Under the pieces are notes generated by a model, which ran no database searches, had not been told where the DNA came from, and saw only the letters and a list, made by a program, of their open reading frames with translations. A stretch of 64,000 bases of DNA from DASQJL01 sp036380835 (GTDB lineage: Bacteria > Eisenbacteria > RBG-16-71-46 > SZUA-252), in assembly GCA_036380835.1 (NCBI GenBank), contig DASVDZ010000095.1:62001-126000 (forward strand), written 5' to 3'. Every line of letters starts with the position of its first letter. Positions within the stretch are counted from its first letter, which is position 1. The translations under genes were made by a program, and so were the position numbers. Below, one piece after another: positions 33,902 to 42,484 of this stretch.

Positions 33902-34956
33902 GTCCGGAGCGCCTTCTTCAGCGCCTCGACGCCCGGGAGCGCGCTCGGGTCGACCCCATTCCTTAGTGCCGCGTAGTAGCTCACGAAATCCCCCAAGGTC
34001 ACGCACGTCAGGAGGCGCGCGAGGGGATCGCTCCCCGTCGCGGTGATCGTTTCGACCCGGATCCGCCGCCGCCTGAAGTACGTCGCGAGCCACTCGAAGC
34101 GGCGCGCGACGCGGGGGTGGTCCTCCGGGTCGCGGAGGAGCGCCACCGTGAGGCGCCCGAGGGCCGCTTTCGGGTTCGCGAACGAGTCGACCTCGTTGTG
34201 GTTCATCTCCGGGAGCGGCGACGCCCAGGCGAGCTGCTTGGCGTTCTCGTTCAGTTGTCCCTTCCAGCGAAGCGCGACCGGCGCCAGCGTGCGCTCCCCC
34301 CCGATCACGAGGAGAACCCTTCCGGCTATCCGTATCGCGAGTCTTTTGGCAGAGTTGCGCGATTGTACCACACTTCGCCTCGAGGCCGAAACGACCCCGT
34401 CGACGGCCGCCGCGGCCGCCTCGATCCGCCGCTCGCCGGCGTCCACGACGCCCACGTGGTGGGCGATGGCGAGAAGCGTCGAGATCGAATAGCCGAGCGC
34501 CGCCCGGGGCGGGTGCCCCGCGGGGAGGAGCGCGACCGGGACGCCGTCGTGCCGCGCCCGGGCCGCGAGCGATCCGCCGGTCGAGAGGACGCAGGCGCGC
34601 GCTTCCGACCGGCGCGCCGCCCGGTAGGCGGCCAGCGTCTCCTCGGTTTCCCCGGAGTAAGACGAGAAGACGAGGAAGTCCTCGGGGGTGATCCACGCCG
34701 GCGGCTCGTAGTGGCGAACGACGTGCACCGGCACGGACCCCTCCCGGTCGGCGAGCACCCGGAGGAGGTCGCCGGCGATCGCCGAGCCCCCCATGCCGAA
34801 GAGGACGAGGCGCCTCGGGCGGACCGGAGCGAGAGACGCGAGGGCCGGCGAGGCGAGGCGGGGCCCGGCGCGGAGCTGCCCCGCCCACCCTTCGATCCGC
34901 TCTCCCATGCCCGAGGGATCGAGGACCCGGGCGCGCGTGCGCGGCGGCGGCTTCAC
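33898..34956 (-). CDS. bifunctional phosphoglucose/phosphomannose isomerase (SIS domain)
   Basis: This 352-residue protein interconverts fructose-6-phosphate with glucose-6- and mannose-6-phosphate. It has two SIS halves: FGMGGSAIAGDLLR and FSSYSGETEETL near the N-terminus, and the catalytic NHNEVDSF segment later. The type was first described in archaea. The start is uncertain: GTG 34956 overlaps the EI stop (GTGA) and fits coupling, but no clear ribosome binding site is seen. Its place beside the PTS suggests it takes hexose-6-phosphate entering the cell. Confidence 0.88.
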   Translation of the reverse strand: MKPPPRTRARVLDPSGMGERIEGWAGQLRAGPRLASPALASLAPVRPRRLVLFGMGGSAIAGDLLRVLADREGSVPVHVVRHYEPPAWITPEDFLVFSSYSGETEETLAAYRAARRSEARACVLSTGGSLAARARHDGVPVALLPAGHPPRAALGYSISTLLAIAHHVGVVDAGERRIEAAAAAVDGVVSASRRSVVQSRNSAKRLAIRIAGRVLLVIGGERTLAPVALRWKGQLNENAKQLAWASPLPEMNHNEVDSFANPKAALGRLTVALLRDPEDHPRVARRFEWLATYFRRRRIRVETITATGSDPLARLLTCVTLGDFVSYYAALRNGVDPSALPGVEALKKALRT

Positions 34957-36698
34957 GCGGCGAAGTGCTGCGGGAAGCGCCGGCTCATGAATTCGGTCAC
35001 GACCGTCCGCACCTCGGCGGGGGTCGCGAGCCCGAGGCACCGCTGCGCGAGCGTGACGGCCTCGTCGTACGTCGAGGCCCGGACGATGGTCTTGATCTCG
35101 GGGACCAGATACGGGCTGACCGAGAGCTCGGTGACCCCGAGCCCGAGGAGCACCACGGCGTAGAGCGGCTCGCCGGCCATCTCCCCGCAGATCCCGACCC
35201 GGATGCCGAAGCGCTGGCCGGCCTCCACGACCATGCGGATCGCGCGGAGCACCGAGGGATGCAGCGGCTCGTAGATTTCGGCGATCGCCTCGTTGCCGCG
35301 GTCGACCGCGAGGGTGTACTGGATCAGATCGTTGGTCCCGATGCTCACGAAATCGGCCTCGCGCGCGATCAGGTCGATCGCGAAGATCGTGGCCGGCGTC
35401 TCCACCATGACGCCGAGGGCGACGCGGTCGGCCATCGGCACCCCCTCGTGGAGGAGCTGGCGCCGGACGCGGTTCACGATCGACCGGGCGCGCCTGAAGT
35501 CCTCGAGCCCGACCACCATCGGGAACATGATCCGGACGGTTCCGTGCGCGGTCGCGCGCAGGATCGCGCGAAGCTGCGTGCGGAAGATCTCCTCGTGGCG
35601 GAGCGAGAAACGGAGCCCGCGCATGCCGAGGAACGGATTCCGCTCGACCGGCGTTCCGAGATAGCTCGCGAACTTGTCGCCGCCCACGTCGAGCGTGCGG
35701 ATCGTGACCGGATGGGGCCGCATCGCCTCGACGATCGAGCGGTACGCCTGGTACTGCGCCTCCTCCGTCGGGAGGGTCTGGCGCGAGAGGTAGAAGAACT
35801 CGGTGCGATAGAGGCCGATGCCGTCCGCGCCGTTCTCCTGGATTCCCGGCAGCTCCTCGGGCACCTCGAGATTCGCCCCGAGCTCGATCAGGCGCCCGTC
35901 CAGCGTGACGCAGCGCTGGTCCTTGAGCGACGCGAGGTTCGCGTAGAGCTCCTGATAGCGGCGCTGGCGGCGGCGGTGCTCCTCGACCACCTCCGGGACC
36001 GGGTCGAACACGGCGACGCCGCGGGTGCCGTCGACCAGGGCGAGCTCGCCCTCACGCGCCGCGCTCAGGGCCCGCTTCAGTCCGACCACCGCGGGAATGC
36101 CGCGCGCGCGCGCCATGATCGCCGTGTGCGAGGTCCGGCCGCCCAGGTCGGTCGCGAATCCGAGCACCTTGTCCCTCGGGGCGAGCGCCATCTCGCTCGG
36201 CGGGAGATCCGACGCCACGATCAACGACGGGACCTTGAGGTCGCTCAGCGAGCGCGACCGGACGCCGCCGAGATTCGCGAGAACCCGGCGCCGCACGTCG
36301 CGGACGTCGATGGCGCGTCCGCGGTAGTACTCGCCGTCGGCCTCCTCGATCCGCGCCGCGACCAGGCCGAGGATCTTCCGGTAGCAGTAGGCGGCCCCGC
36401 GGAGGTCCCGCTCGATCGATCGGCGCGCCGTCTCGTTCGCCTCCGGATCCTGGAGGATGGCGATCTGGGCGTCGAGGATGGCGGCGTGCTCTTCGCCGGT
36501 CTCGAGCGCGATCTTCTCACGCAGCGCGCGGACCTCCCCGAGGCTCCGCTCGATGGCGGCCCCGAATCGCGCCTGCTCCTCGGCGACCCGGGACTTGGGT
36601 ATGGGCCCGTCCGCGACCTCGATCTCCTCGGGATCGACCACGTGGATCGGGCCGATTCCGATGCCGGGAGACGCGGCGATTCCGGTCAGGATGGTCAT
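34953..36698 (-). CDS. ptsI: PTS enzyme I (phosphoenolpyruvate-protein phosphotransferase)
   Basis: EI takes phosphate from phosphoenolpyruvate and passes it to HPr. The 581-residue protein has the phosphorylated His in GGRTSHTAIMA (about residue 190), the PEP-binding RTLDVGGDKF region and the C-terminal GICGEMAG with its active-site Cys. Length and layout match E. coli EI (575). The start overlaps the HPr stop by ATGA, ensuring matched supply. All catalytic residues appear intact, so the relay should work. Confidence 0.96.
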   Translation of the reverse strand: MTILTGIAASPGIGIGPIHVVDPEEIEVADGPIPKSRVAEEQARFGAAIERSLGEVRALREKIALETGEEHAAILDAQIAILQDPEANETARRSIERDLRGAAYCYRKILGLVAARIEEADGEYYRGRAIDVRDVRRRVLANLGGVRSRSLSDLKVPSLIVASDLPPSEMALAPRDKVLGFATDLGGRTSHTAIMARARGIPAVVGLKRALSAAREGELALVDGTRGVAVFDPVPEVVEEHRRRQRRYQELYANLASLKDQRCVTLDGRLIELGANLEVPEELPGIQENGADGIGLYRTEFFYLSRQTLPTEEAQYQAYRSIVEAMRPHPVTIRTLDVGGDKFASYLGTPVERNPFLGMRGLRFSLRHEEIFRTQLRAILRATAHGTVRIMFPMVVGLEDFRRARSIVNRVRRQLLHEGVPMADRVALGVMVETPATIFAIDLIAREADFVSIGTNDLIQYTLAVDRGNEAIAEIYEPLHPSVLRAIRMVVEAGQRFGIRVGICGEMAGEPLYAVVLLGLGVTELSVSPYLVPEIKTIVRASTYDEAVTLAQRCLGLATPAEVRTVVTEFMSRRFPQHFAA

Positions 36699-36961
36699 TC
36701 TTCTCCGAACTTCTCGTTGACCACGCGCACGAGGCCCGCGAGCGCGGCCTCCTCGTCGGATCCCTCCACGCGGAGGAGGAGCTCCGCCCCCCGTTCGGCG
36801 GCGAGCATCATGACGCCGAGGATGCTCTTGCCGTTCACCTCGAGGCCGTCGCGCGCGATGGTGACGTGCGACGCGTACTTCGAGGCCTCCTTCACGAACA
36901 CCGAACAGGCGCGCGCGTGGAGGCCGAGCCGGTTCTGGATGACGACGTTCGCTTCCACCAT
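36695..36961 (-). CDS. ptsH: phosphocarrier protein HPr
   Basis: This 88-residue PTS carrier has His15 (RLGLHARACS), the site phosphorylated by EI. It also has Ser46 in VNGKSILGVMML, the site of HprK, which is encoded in the same cluster. Both sites are at canonical positions. Residue 18, often Pro in classical HPr, is Ala here, as in NPr-like forms. The ribosome binding site AGGAG overlaps the stop of the IID gene. It probably serves both sugar transport and regulation. Confidence 0.95.
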   Translation of the reverse strand: MVEANVVIQNRLGLHARACSVFVKEASKYASHVTIARDGLEVNGKSILGVMMLAAERGAELLLRVEGSDEEAALAGLVRVVNEKFGEE

Positions 36962-36977
36962 GCTTCGGGCTCGACTC

Positions 36978-37793
36978 CTAGATCGGGATCGCGAGGAGGA
37001 CGGCCGCGCCGAGCGCCAGGAGCGCCGTCTCGACGGAGCGGCCGGGCCGGGCCCGGCACCCTGCCGCCGCGATCACGCCGCCCACGACGAGCGGTGCCAG
37101 CGCGAGGAGTCGCCCGCGCGGGGCCGCTCCCCGGACGATCGCCGCGACGTCGAGATCGACGGCCGCGAAGGCGAGGAACGCGCCGAACGCGAACGCGCCC
37201 GCCCGCTCCAGGAAGCCAGTCCACTCCCGGAGCGGGAGCGAGCGAAGGAGAGCGTCCGGCCGGTCGGCGTCCGCGTAGCCGCGCGCGACGCCGCGCAGCC
37301 GGAAGGGCAGCGCGACGGCATTGTACGCCAAAAGGAGGACGAACGGGCAGAGGAGGACGCGCAGGTCGGGATCGCCCGCCGCGGGAGGCGGGAGGACCGC
37401 GATGGCGATCACGCCGAGGAGCCCCGCGAGCGGCCGAAGGGTGGCCCAGAAGAGCGGATCGCCCAGAGCGGCCAGGGGGCTCGCCAGGGCGCGCTTCGTC
37501 GCGTCGATCGCCTCGTCCTCGATCGGCTCCCCGGCGGCGCGCCGCTCCTCGAGCCTCGCCGCGGCCCCGAGGACGTAGCCCGCCAGCACCGGATGGGTGG
37601 CGAAGTAGGACAGGTGGCGACGGAGGGCCGCGCCGCACGCCTCGGGCGCGGGATAGAGGCGGCGAAGCGCCGGGAGGAGCGCGAACCCGAATCCGAGGCC
37701 CTGCATCCGCTCGGGCGTCATCGCCGCCTGGAGGTGGAGCGACCGCGACGCGACGCGCGCGAGATCGCCGTTACGAATCGGCGCGTCGCTCAC
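36978..37793 (-). CDS. PTS mannose-family enzyme IID component
   Basis: The 271-residue membrane subunit of a mannose-type PTS permease (ManZ is about 283) works with IIC to move the sugar. Visible features: the family N-terminus with LQAAMTPERMQGLGFGFALLP, FFATHP-like SYFATHPVLAGYVLG, and several hydrophobic segments in the C-terminal half (GLLGVIAIAVLPPP, LLCPFVLLLAYN, LLALAPLVVGGVIAA). GTG 37793 overlaps the IIC stop (GTGA). The usual ASLGDPLFW motif appears as AALGDPLFW. Confidence 0.88.
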   Translation of the reverse strand: MSDAPIRNGDLARVASRSLHLQAAMTPERMQGLGFGFALLPALRRLYPAPEACGAALRRHLSYFATHPVLAGYVLGAAARLEERRAAGEPIEDEAIDATKRALASPLAALGDPLFWATLRPLAGLLGVIAIAVLPPPAAGDPDLRVLLCPFVLLLAYNAVALPFRLRGVARGYADADRPDALLRSLPLREWTGFLERAGAFAFGAFLAFAAVDLDVAAIVRGAAPRGRLLALAPLVVGGVIAAAGCRARPGRSVETALLALGAAVLLAIPI

Positions 37794-38545
37794 GGAGCCC
37801 CTCCCGCGATCCCGCGAAGGAAGGCCACCGTCACGAGCGCCCCGATCGCCGTCCACGCGAGGCCCCGACGCCTTCCGCGAACGTGGGCGTGGAAGGCGGA
37901 CACGAGCGCCGCCCCGAGCAGCACCGCGAAGACGAAGCCGATCCGGCGCGCGGTGATCGCGGCGGCGACGCCAGGGAGGATACCGAGCGCCACGCCGGCC
38001 AGGAGGACGATGGCGCCCCACGTCCAGAACGCTCCCGTGAGGAAGGACCGGGCGAGGCCGCCCCAGTAGAAGCGCTCGAACGACGCCAGGGACCCGGCCG
38101 ACGCGAGCGCTTCCGCGCGGCGGATCGTTCCGCCGGGCGATCGCGCGTTCAGGCGCGCGAACCAGCCGCCGAGGACCGCCGAGACGAGCCCCGCGGCCAC
38201 CCCCAGGACGACCCAGAGTAGCCCGCCGGCCGAGGCCGGCAGGACGTCGTGGAGCCGCGTCACGGCGAGGATGGCGACCGACGTGCCGACGATCCCCGCG
38301 GTCGCGGTGTCGTGGCCCCGCTGCGCCGCCGGGAGCGCCGTGTCGGTGAGAAGGAGCTGCAGGATCGCGCCGACCGCGATCGGGACGCGGAGCACCCAGA
38401 GCTCCCACTCCGGGCCCGGGTCGATCAGCGCGCCGGCGAGGCACGCCCCCACGAGCGGCTGGCTCAGCATGAGATTCCACCCGGCGCTCTTGTCGAGCGT
38501 GAGGATGCCGCCGAGGACGGCGACGCGGATCAGATCCGGGAGCAC
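37790..38545 (-). CDS. PTS mannose-family enzyme IIC component
   Basis: This 251-residue, highly hydrophobic protein has six or more membrane helices. The N-terminal half carries family features: LTLDKSAGWNLMLSQPLV, GAILQLLLTDTALPAAQRG and DTATAGIVGT. It forms the sugar-conducting part with IID. The start GTG 38545 has only a weak ribosome binding site; it lies 40 nt after the IIB stop. The sugar specificity (mannose, glucose, fructose, amino sugars) cannot be read from the sequence. Confidence 0.85.
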   Translation of the reverse strand: MLPDLIRVAVLGGILTLDKSAGWNLMLSQPLVGACLAGALIDPGPEWELWVLRVPIAVGAILQLLLTDTALPAAQRGHDTATAGIVGTSVAILAVTRLHDVLPASAGGLLWVVLGVAAGLVSAVLGGWFARLNARSPGGTIRRAEALASAGSLASFERFYWGGLARSFLTGAFWTWGAIVLLAGVALGILPGVAAAITARRIGFVFAVLLGAALVSAFHAHVRGRRRGLAWTAIGALVTVAFLRGIAGGAP

Positions 38546-38585
38546 GGCGCCACGCTTCGCCCGGCCGCCCCGCGCGCGGGATGGC

Positions 38586-39074
38586 TCACGCGCGCGGCTC
38601 GGGCAGGAGCTCGACCAAGGAATGCGACGGGTTCGACGGCAGGTCCTGGGCCTCCACGCGCACGCCGAGCGACTCGAGACGTCTCAGGCGATCGGCGTCC
38701 AAGGCATCGAGGAACACGTACGGGAGGATCGCCTCTCGCCCGGGCGCGTGGTGGAGGCCGCCCAGATTGACCGCCGAGAGGGGAAAGCCGCCCTCGCGCA
38801 GGCGGAGCGGCTCCTCCGTGCCTGGGAAGAGAAGGATCGTCCGCTCCCGTTCGATGCGATCCCGGATCTCGGGCCCGAGCGCCTCGGCCACGGAACAGAC
38901 TTCCCCGCGGGCGTCCTCGGGCACGGCGAAGAGATAGAGGGCCGCCCGTGGTGGGTCCCCCCGGAGGGCGTCCGAGACGATGACGAAGAGCGTCGGGTGG
39001 AGCGCGCGGCCCCACCCGTACGCCACCTGTCCGTGGATCAGCCGATCGTCGATCCGGGCCAGGAGGAGCGGCAC
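38586..39074 (-). CDS. PTS mannose-family enzyme IIB component
   Basis: The 162-residue cytoplasmic domain receives phosphate from IIA on His14 (RIDDRLIHGQVAYGW) and passes it to the sugar bound by IIC/IID. The length is that of a separate IIB (about 160). It starts at GTG 39074, 1 nt after the IIA stop. IIA and IIB are separate genes here, unlike the fused ManX of E. coli. Confidence 0.92.
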   Translation of the reverse strand: MPLLLARIDDRLIHGQVAYGWGRALHPTLFVIVSDALRGDPPRAALYLFAVPEDARGEVCSVAEALGPEIRDRIERERTILLFPGTEEPLRLREGGFPLSAVNLGGLHHAPGREAILPYVFLDALDADRLRRLESLGVRVEAQDLPSNPSHSLVELLPEPRA

Positions 39075-39075
39075 G

Positions 39076-39465
39076 TTAGAGGACGACGATCCCCGCCTTC
39101 CCCTTGGCCTCCATGCGGGGAAGGAGCTCGTCCAGGGGGAGCGTGTCGCGATAGTGGAAGAACTCGAGCAGCATGGGAAGGTTGATGCCGGTGATCCGCC
39201 GGAGCGGCCGGTGGTCCACCGCCGCGCGCCGGGTGGCGATGCCGCAACTCCCGGCCGCCAGGTCGCTGAAGAGGACGATCGGCACGCCGTCGGGGACGCC
39301 GCGGATCCCCTTCTCGATCGCTTCGGTCAGGCCGTCGGCCGAGAGGCCGGAGTTGCTCACGGTGACGACGTCCTCCTGCACGCCGAGAATCGACTCCACC
39401 GTCCGCACCAGCTCCCGGCCGAGGACGCCGTGCGTCACCAGGAGGGCGACCGGACGCGCCGACAC
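39076..39465 (-). CDS. PTS mannose-family enzyme IIA component
   Basis: This 129-residue subunit takes phosphate from HPr on His12 (ALLVTHGVLG) and passes it to IIB. Other family points: VSNSGLSADGLTEAIEKGI and VLFSDLAAGSCGIA. It starts at GTG 39465, 15 nt after the hprK stop. Genomes in which HprK sits next to a IIA of this family are known among deltaproteobacteria, where the IIA may be mainly regulatory. Here the full set IIA-IIB-IIC-IID argues for true transport. Confidence 0.91.
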   Translation of the reverse strand: MSARPVALLVTHGVLGRELVRTVESILGVQEDVVTVSNSGLSADGLTEAIEKGIRGVPDGVPIVLFSDLAAGSCGIATRRAAVDHRPLRRITGINLPMLLEFFHYRDTLPLDELLPRMEAKGKAGIVVL

Positions 39466-39480
39466 GTTCGTCCCCCCGCC

Positions 39481-40464
39481 CTACTCGGTGTCGTCCCGCA
39501 CCAGCGGGCTCGAGAGGAGCTTCAGGCGCATGTTTTCCATCAGGCGGTCGTTCAGCGCCCGCGCCGGATGGTAGCCGTAGACCTTCACGAGGTGGTTCAG
39601 CGCGACGACCTCGGCGATGACCGTGATGTTCTTCCCGGGAAAGATCGGGATCGTGACCAGCGGGATCTCGACCTCCAGGTGGCGCACGGTCTGCTCGTCG
39701 AGGCCCACCCGCTCGTAGTCGCGCGTCTGGCTCCACTCCGTCAGGTGCACCTCCACCTCGACCCGCTTCTGGCCGCGGATCGACCGGATGCCGAAGATCG
39801 ACTGGACGTCGATGATGCCCAGCCCGCGGATCTCCATCGTGTGCTTCAGCACCTCGTTGCAGGCGCCGATGAGGATGTCGCCGTGGCGGCGGGTGATCCG
39901 CACCACGTCGTCGGCCACGAGCCGGTGGCCGCGCTCGATCAGGTCGAGGGCCGTCTCGCTCTTCCCGATCCCGCTCCGCCCCGTGAAGAGAAGCCCCACG
40001 CCGTAGACGTCGACCAGCGACCCGTGGCTCGTGACCGACGGCGCGAAGACGTAATCGAGGTAGGCGGTCAGCTGGTGGATGAACGGCGTCGTGTCCTGCG
40101 GCGTGCTGAAGACGGGGGCGTGCCGCTGGTTCGCGCGCTCGAGGAATCCCGCCGGCAGCTCCAGCCCCTTCGCGACGATGATGCAGGGCACATCGAACTG
40201 GAAGAACCGGTCGAGCGCCGCCTTCTCCTCCGCTTCGCCCAGGGTCTGGAGGTACGCGAGCTCGGTGCGGCCCATGATCTGGATCCGCTCGGCGAGGAAG
40301 TTCTCCTGGAAGCCCATCAGCGCCATCCCGGGACGGTTGATGTCGCTGACCGTGATCGGGACCGACGAGTCGAGGCTCTCGGAGAGGAGCGTCAGGGCGA
40401 GCAGGTCCTTCTGCTGCTCGTAGAGCTGGGCGACGCTCAGCGTTTGCGTGCTATTCGAGCTCAA
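39481..40464 (-). CDS. hprK: HPr kinase/phosphorylase
   Basis: HprK phosphorylates Ser46 of HPr in response to metabolite levels and removes it again, tying PTS state to catabolic control. The 327-residue protein has the Walker A GRSGIGKSETALDL (about 158-171) and the signature MEIRGLGIIDV. An N-terminal regulatory domain covers about 1-130. The start is a TTG (40464) with GGGAGG 9 nt upstream, and the gene overlaps hpf by 14 nt. I found no ATG or GTG that fits better. The intact HPr Ser46 nearby confirms a real substrate. Confidence 0.95.
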   Translation of the reverse strand: MSSNSTQTLSVAQLYEQQKDLLALTLLSESLDSSVPITVSDINRPGMALMGFQENFLAERIQIMGRTELAYLQTLGEAEEKAALDRFFQFDVPCIIVAKGLELPAGFLERANQRHAPVFSTPQDTTPFIHQLTAYLDYVFAPSVTSHGSLVDVYGVGLLFTGRSGIGKSETALDLIERGHRLVADDVVRITRRHGDILIGACNEVLKHTMEIRGLGIIDVQSIFGIRSIRGQKRVEVEVHLTEWSQTRDYERVGLDEQTVRHLEVEIPLVTIPIFPGKNITVIAEVVALNHLVKVYGYHPARALNDRLMENMRLKLLSSPLVRDDTE

Positions 40465-40990
40465 GCAGCCCGACCTCCCGGTCTCCGATCCGGTACGCGA
40501 CGCGGAGACCCGAGTTCGACCCTCGCTCCGTGAAGACGAGCACCGGCTTGTTTCCCCGGAGGAGGGTCCGCGCCGCCTGCTCGACGCTCAACATCGGCGT
40601 GCGCGTCTTGCTCCGCACGACGGAGATCCTCCGCGACGCCGTGCTCGGCAGGCGCGGCAACTCCTCGGCGGCCGGCTCGACTCGAAGCGACGGACCGCGC
40701 TTCTTCCGGTCCTTGAGCCGGTCCTTCCGGCGCGCGAGCGCCTTCTCCTGCTTGGCCAGGACCTGATCGACGGCGACCATGGCGTCGGCGTCGGCCGACT
40801 TGGTCAGGAGGTCGACGGCGTTCCCGTGCAGGCGGAGCTCCGCCCGGTGGCGGTAGCCTTCCTTCGTGACGGTCAGCTCGGCCCGGATCAGGTCGGGGTA
40901 GAACCGGAGCAGCTTCTGGATGCGGGCCTCGGCCAGGTCGCGGAACGAGGCGCCCGGCTTCCAGTGCCGGCCCTTGATCGTGATGTCCAT
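40451..40990 (-). CDS. hpf: ribosome hibernation promoting factor, long form
   Basis: HPF binds the 30S decoding site and, in its long form, pairs ribosomes into inactive 100S dimers. The 179-residue protein has the RaiA/HPF N-terminal domain (MDITIKGRHWKPG, about 1-100). It also has the C-terminal dimerisation domain (TPMLSVEQAARTLL, VGLLELE, about 130-179). AGGAG lies 10 nt upstream of ATG 40990. The rpoN-hpf order is the classical one found in proteobacteria. Confidence 0.93.
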   Translation of the reverse strand: MDITIKGRHWKPGASFRDLAEARIQKLLRFYPDLIRAELTVTKEGYRHRAELRLHGNAVDLLTKSADADAMVAVDQVLAKQEKALARRKDRLKDRKKRGPSLRVEPAAEELPRLPSTASRRISVVRSKTRTPMLSVEQAARTLLRGNKPVLVFTERGSNSGLRVAYRIGDREVGLLELE

Positions 40991-41025
40991 GTCGCGGTCT
41001 CTCCTGGGGTCGGGGACGTCGCGGC

Positions 41026-42471
41026 TCACGCGTAGCGCCGGCGCGATCGCGCGGGCAGGATCCGCAGCGCCTCGCGGTACTTCGCGACGGTTCGCCGCGC
41101 GATCTTCAGGCCCTGCTCCTGCAGGAGCTCCGCGATGCGCTGGTCGCTCAACGGATCGAGTTTGTCCTCGGAGTTGATCAACTGGAGAATCTTCTCCTTG
41201 GCGGCCTTGGCGGAGACGTCGTCCCCCTCCTCCGTGGCGAGCCCGCTCGAGAAGAAGTACTTGAGCTCGAAGACGCCGCGCGGGGTCTGGACGTACTTGC
41301 TCGTCGTGACCCGGCTGACGGTCGACTCGTGCATGCCGATCTGGTTCGCGATCTGCTGCAGCGTGAGCGGTCGGAGCCCCTCCACGCCCTTCTCGAAGAA
41401 TTCGCGCTGCTCCTCGACGATGCGGCGCATCACCTTGATCATGGTCTTCCGGCGCTGCTCGATCGTGTCGATGAGCCACTTGGCCGACTTGAACTTCTCG
41501 GAGATGAACTTCCGCGACTCGTCGTTCGCGCTCTTGTTGCGGAGGATGTGCTGATACGCGTTCGAGATCCGGAGCCGCGGAACGTTCCGGTCGTTGAGCG
41601 AGACCACGTACTCCTCGCCCACGCGCTCGACCACGAGGTCGGGCACCACGTACTTGGTCTCCTCCGCCGCCACCTCCTGGCCCGGATGGGGATCGAGGGT
41701 TCCGATCAGGTCGCCGGCCGCCTGGACGTCCTCGACGGTGCACTTGAGCGCCCGCGCGATCTCGCCGAAGCGCTTGTTGAGGAGGTTGTCGAACTGCTCC
41801 TGGACGATCCGCGCCGCGAGGGTTCCCTGGAGGCTTCGCTGCACGAGCTGGATCCAGAGACATTCTTGAAGATTCCGCGCGCCGACGCCGGCCGGCTCGA
41901 AGGTCTGGATCACCGCGAGGACCTCTTCCACCTTCTCCGGCGGCGCGCCCACCGCCTCGGCGACCTCCTCGATCGAGCTCTGGAGGTACCCGTTCTGGTC
42001 GAGGGAGCCGATCAGGTATTCGCCGACCGCCTGGTCCGCCTCGCTCAGCTCGGTGAGCCGCAGTTGCTCGCCCAGGTGATCGCTCAGGCTCTTCACGGTG
42101 ACGGGGACCTTCTCGTAGAACTCCTCGCCCGGATCCGACGTGCGCGGCGCGACGGGACCGTCCCATCCGGAGTCGGGCCAGTAGTCCTCCCATTCGATCT
42201 TCTGCTGATCCTCGCCCGCCGGGGCGTCGGTCGCCTCGGGGGCCTCGGCCTCGCTCTCCTTGAGGCCCGAGTCCTCCTTGGCGTCGTCGAGCTCCTTCAC
42301 CTCCTCGACCTCGTCCACCTCCTCGAGCAGGGGATTCGAGACCAGCTCGGCCTTCAGGGCCTGCTGCAGCTCGAGCGTCGGCATCTGGAGGAGCTTGAGC
42401 GCCTGCTGCAGGCGCTGGGTGATGATCAGCGACTGGCGCAGTTGCTGGTGCAGGCCGGCTTTCATTTCCAT
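41026..42471 (-). CDS. rpoN: RNA polymerase sigma-54 factor
   Basis: RpoN directs RNA polymerase to -24/-12 promoters that need an AAA+ activator. The 481-residue protein has the Gln/Leu-rich activator-contacting N-terminus (LIITQRLQQALKLLQMP) and an acidic region II (about 50-100). A core-binding domain follows. The C-terminal RpoN box is ARRTVAKYREALRILP (the usual ARRTVAKYRE). Lying between lptB and hpf is the conserved gene order. I found no sigma-54 activator gene in this window. Confidence 0.96.
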   Translation of the reverse strand: MEMKAGLHQQLRQSLIITQRLQQALKLLQMPTLELQQALKAELVSNPLLEEVDEVEEVKELDDAKEDSGLKESEAEAPEATDAPAGEDQQKIEWEDYWPDSGWDGPVAPRTSDPGEEFYEKVPVTVKSLSDHLGEQLRLTELSEADQAVGEYLIGSLDQNGYLQSSIEEVAEAVGAPPEKVEEVLAVIQTFEPAGVGARNLQECLWIQLVQRSLQGTLAARIVQEQFDNLLNKRFGEIARALKCTVEDVQAAGDLIGTLDPHPGQEVAAEETKYVVPDLVVERVGEEYVVSLNDRNVPRLRISNAYQHILRNKSANDESRKFISEKFKSAKWLIDTIEQRRKTMIKVMRRIVEEQREFFEKGVEGLRPLTLQQIANQIGMHESTVSRVTTSKYVQTPRGVFELKYFFSSGLATEEGDDVSAKAAKEKILQLINSEDKLDPLSDQRIAELLQEQGLKIARRTVAKYREALRILPARSRRRYA

Positions 42472-42484
42472 GCGACGTGGTTCC

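Noticed and set aside
34965..38069. 1034-residue plus-strand open frame
   Set aside because: It covers ptsI, ptsH and IID on the other strand and shows only compositional bias.
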